Notes under the pieces: model-generated
What the model was told of the DNA's origin: nothing
What the model saw: the letters and a program-made list of their open reading frames with translations, nothing else
Databases searched by the model: none
In this document: in pieces, positions 40,639 to 42,070 of the stretch
Position numbering within the stretch: position 1 is the first letter of the stretch
Layout: every line of letters starts with the position of its first letter
Position numbers and translations under genes: made by a program
Source: Neelides folsomi
Taxonomy: Eukaryota; Arthropoda; Collembola; Neelipleona; Neelidae
DNA: 42,070 nucleotides
Assembly (NCBI GenBank): GCA_034687125.1
Contig: JAQGBZ010000483.1
Coordinates: forward strand, 1-42,070
Direction: 5' to 3'

Positions 40639-41651
40639 TTACAGAGGAAGTTTTTCTAAATCTTCAAAATGGAAAAATGTATTTGGCTCAGGTGGTGGAT
40701 AATACTTGCAGTAACGATTGGCCTTTGCCTCCTCTTTCTTCTGTTTTAACATTGCTTCCTCACAGACGAAACTTGAAGGCTTTGGAACGCACCTGAGAAT
40801 GTCAATGTCTAATTCTGGCTGGTGTCCTGGGCAAATTCCATTCGGAATCACTATATTTACAAAATAACGAATTAAATTAATTATAATCTATTCTTTTCCA
40901 GCTCAAATAAATACCGATTATATCAATCAACGTAGATTGATTGATTATATGTACCTATCTATAGTACATGGAAATTATTAAATTATTAAATTTGTAAAAC
41001 TGTAATTATAAAATCTAATATAAATAAAATACCATATATAGGTATAATATTTATTTAGTATAAATATTGGGTTACGGTTCAATGATCGAATGTGTGGCTT
41101 TTCCTTATTGCAATACCTTTTTGTATAACCTTTGCTGTATGTTGTCTGATAAAAATGATCAAACTGAAACAATCATAGTTATTATTTTATACGCAAATAC
41201 TAAATTGATTTATTTAAAGTACAGCTAAATGTGATATGAAAATTCACGATCGACATATGGATAATATAAGGTACTCTACATACCTGGGAAGTCGATGGAT
41301 CACAGCATCTTATAACATCTCGATCCCGGCTCTCTTCGAACCAATTATTGTTCAAAACTTTGATGTTGTATGTGTTATGTAAAGCGTTTCTATCAATTCC
41401 GTCACGTTCCCGATATTGATCGATTTTGTACAAGACTCTCCAGGGAATTTCATCATAGAGTTCCCCATATGTTGCTAATTAAAAATTGCATTTCATGATA
41501 AAAGTTTTATTATGTAGCTTTCTAGCTATACGTGGAGTAATACCTGGTACAGTATTAAATGATAAAAATTTTCCATACATGCCCGAATTTGATAATGGAA
41601 AGGGCCTCCAGAAAATTTATGTTCAGCTGCCTTTTGCTCTGACCCAAACAT
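40639..41651 (-). CDS. Small protein resembling CFAP107, a putative axonemal microtubule inner protein
   Basis: Four exons join in frame: 41651-41579, 41474-41284, 41163-41076 and 40850-40639, with GT-AG sites and phases 1, 0, 1, giving 187 residues from MFGSEQKAAEHKF to DLEKLPL. Phase agreement across all joins and low-probability residues (many Trp, Tyr, Cys) support a real gene. The segment NTYNIKVLNNNWFEESRDRD resembles the N-terminal Y-S-T-K-V-L-x-x-N-W-x-E-E segment of vertebrate CFAP107 (C1orf158), and a Tyr-rich stretch follows (FDHFYQTTYSKGYTKRY) as in that family; the length is also close (about 194 in human). CFAP107 lies inside axonemal doublet microtubules. I made this match from memory, so the family is tentative. 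A TATA-like run (TTTATAAAA) sits only about ten bases before the ATG, too close to be its own TATA box unless the ATG used is different. Confidence 0.8.
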
Positions 41652-42070
41652 TTTTTTTTATAAAATCACGAATTTGAAACGAAATCCTTCTTTTAAAAGT
41701 ATCAAAAAATATTTGCTCCTCTCTCAAATGTTTATATGGGACCAAATCATATTTAGAAAATTGCCTCATCAATTCATTGTTATTCGTAATCAACTAGCGC
41801 ATAATGTTCAATGATTCAAGGTAGTAGACTAAACCAGGAGCTAATAACCCACTTTCAATCAACTATTTTACGTTAATGTGATTTAAAGCCTAATATCAGA
41901 GAGCCTAAAAATTAGAGTAATAAACGTATTTTGACGAATCTAAGCGTGGGTATCTCTACCTAATAGTATAGTGAGGGCCATAAATATCTTTCTTTTTTTT
42001 AATGGGCTACCATTTTAATGTGATTAAAGATAAAAATCTTTAAACATCGGCGATTTATGTTAAATATATC
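41652..42070. other. AT-rich sequence upstream of the CFAP107-like gene
   Basis: About 420 bases of AT-rich DNA without a coding signal, ending at the window edge. It should contain the promoter or 5' UTR of the minus-strand gene. Confidence 0.5.

Overview
The window is nuclear DNA of an invertebrate animal, most likely an arthropod and possibly a crustacean such as a copepod. Its genes have many small GT-AG introns (mostly 60-160 bases), the background is AT-rich, the linker histone has an arthropod-like globular domain (GGSSIPAIKKYI), and the gene set is metazoan (ELMO/Ced-12, sine oculis/SIX1-2). The species call is inference. I joined exons by hand from splice signals, reading-phase agreement and, where I know it, the conserved protein; all the spliced genes stay in frame.

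Layout. Bases 1-3076 hold no gene I can support. At 3077-4861 (+) are the last four coding exons of a Lys/Glu-rich protein whose 5' part is not visible. Bases 4862-7661 are AT-rich intergenic DNA with one coding-like relic near 6370-6572. At 7662-8868 (-) is a linker histone H1 with one coding intron and a probable 5'-UTR intron. At 11439-12383 (+) is DTD1, a D-aminoacyl-tRNA deacylase in five exons. Convergent with it, at 13164-18573 (-), is ELMO/Ced-12 in twelve coding exons; two of its introns are oversized and carry inverted-repeat elements. About 9 kb without a supported gene follow, then the SIX1/2 (sine oculis) homeobox gene at 27784-30821 (-) in five exons. Another 10 kb lack a supported gene up to 40638. 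At 40639-41651 (-) is a complete four-exon gene for a small protein resembling the axonemal microtubule inner protein CFAP107.

The genes do not form one pathway. H1 packages chromatin, DTD1 proofreads translation, ELMO works with DOCK proteins to activate Rac in engulfment and cell migration, and SIX1/2 is a transcription factor of eye and sense-organ development. The DNA around SIX1/2 is unusual: GC-richer, complex non-coding blocks alternate with AT-rich ones, which suggests a cis-regulatory landscape.

The most notable structures are a roughly 0.5-kb strand-asymmetric repeat hairpin inside an ELMO intron, an 821-bp terminal-inverted-repeat element in another ELMO intron, and the stop-free 69-base intron in histone H1.
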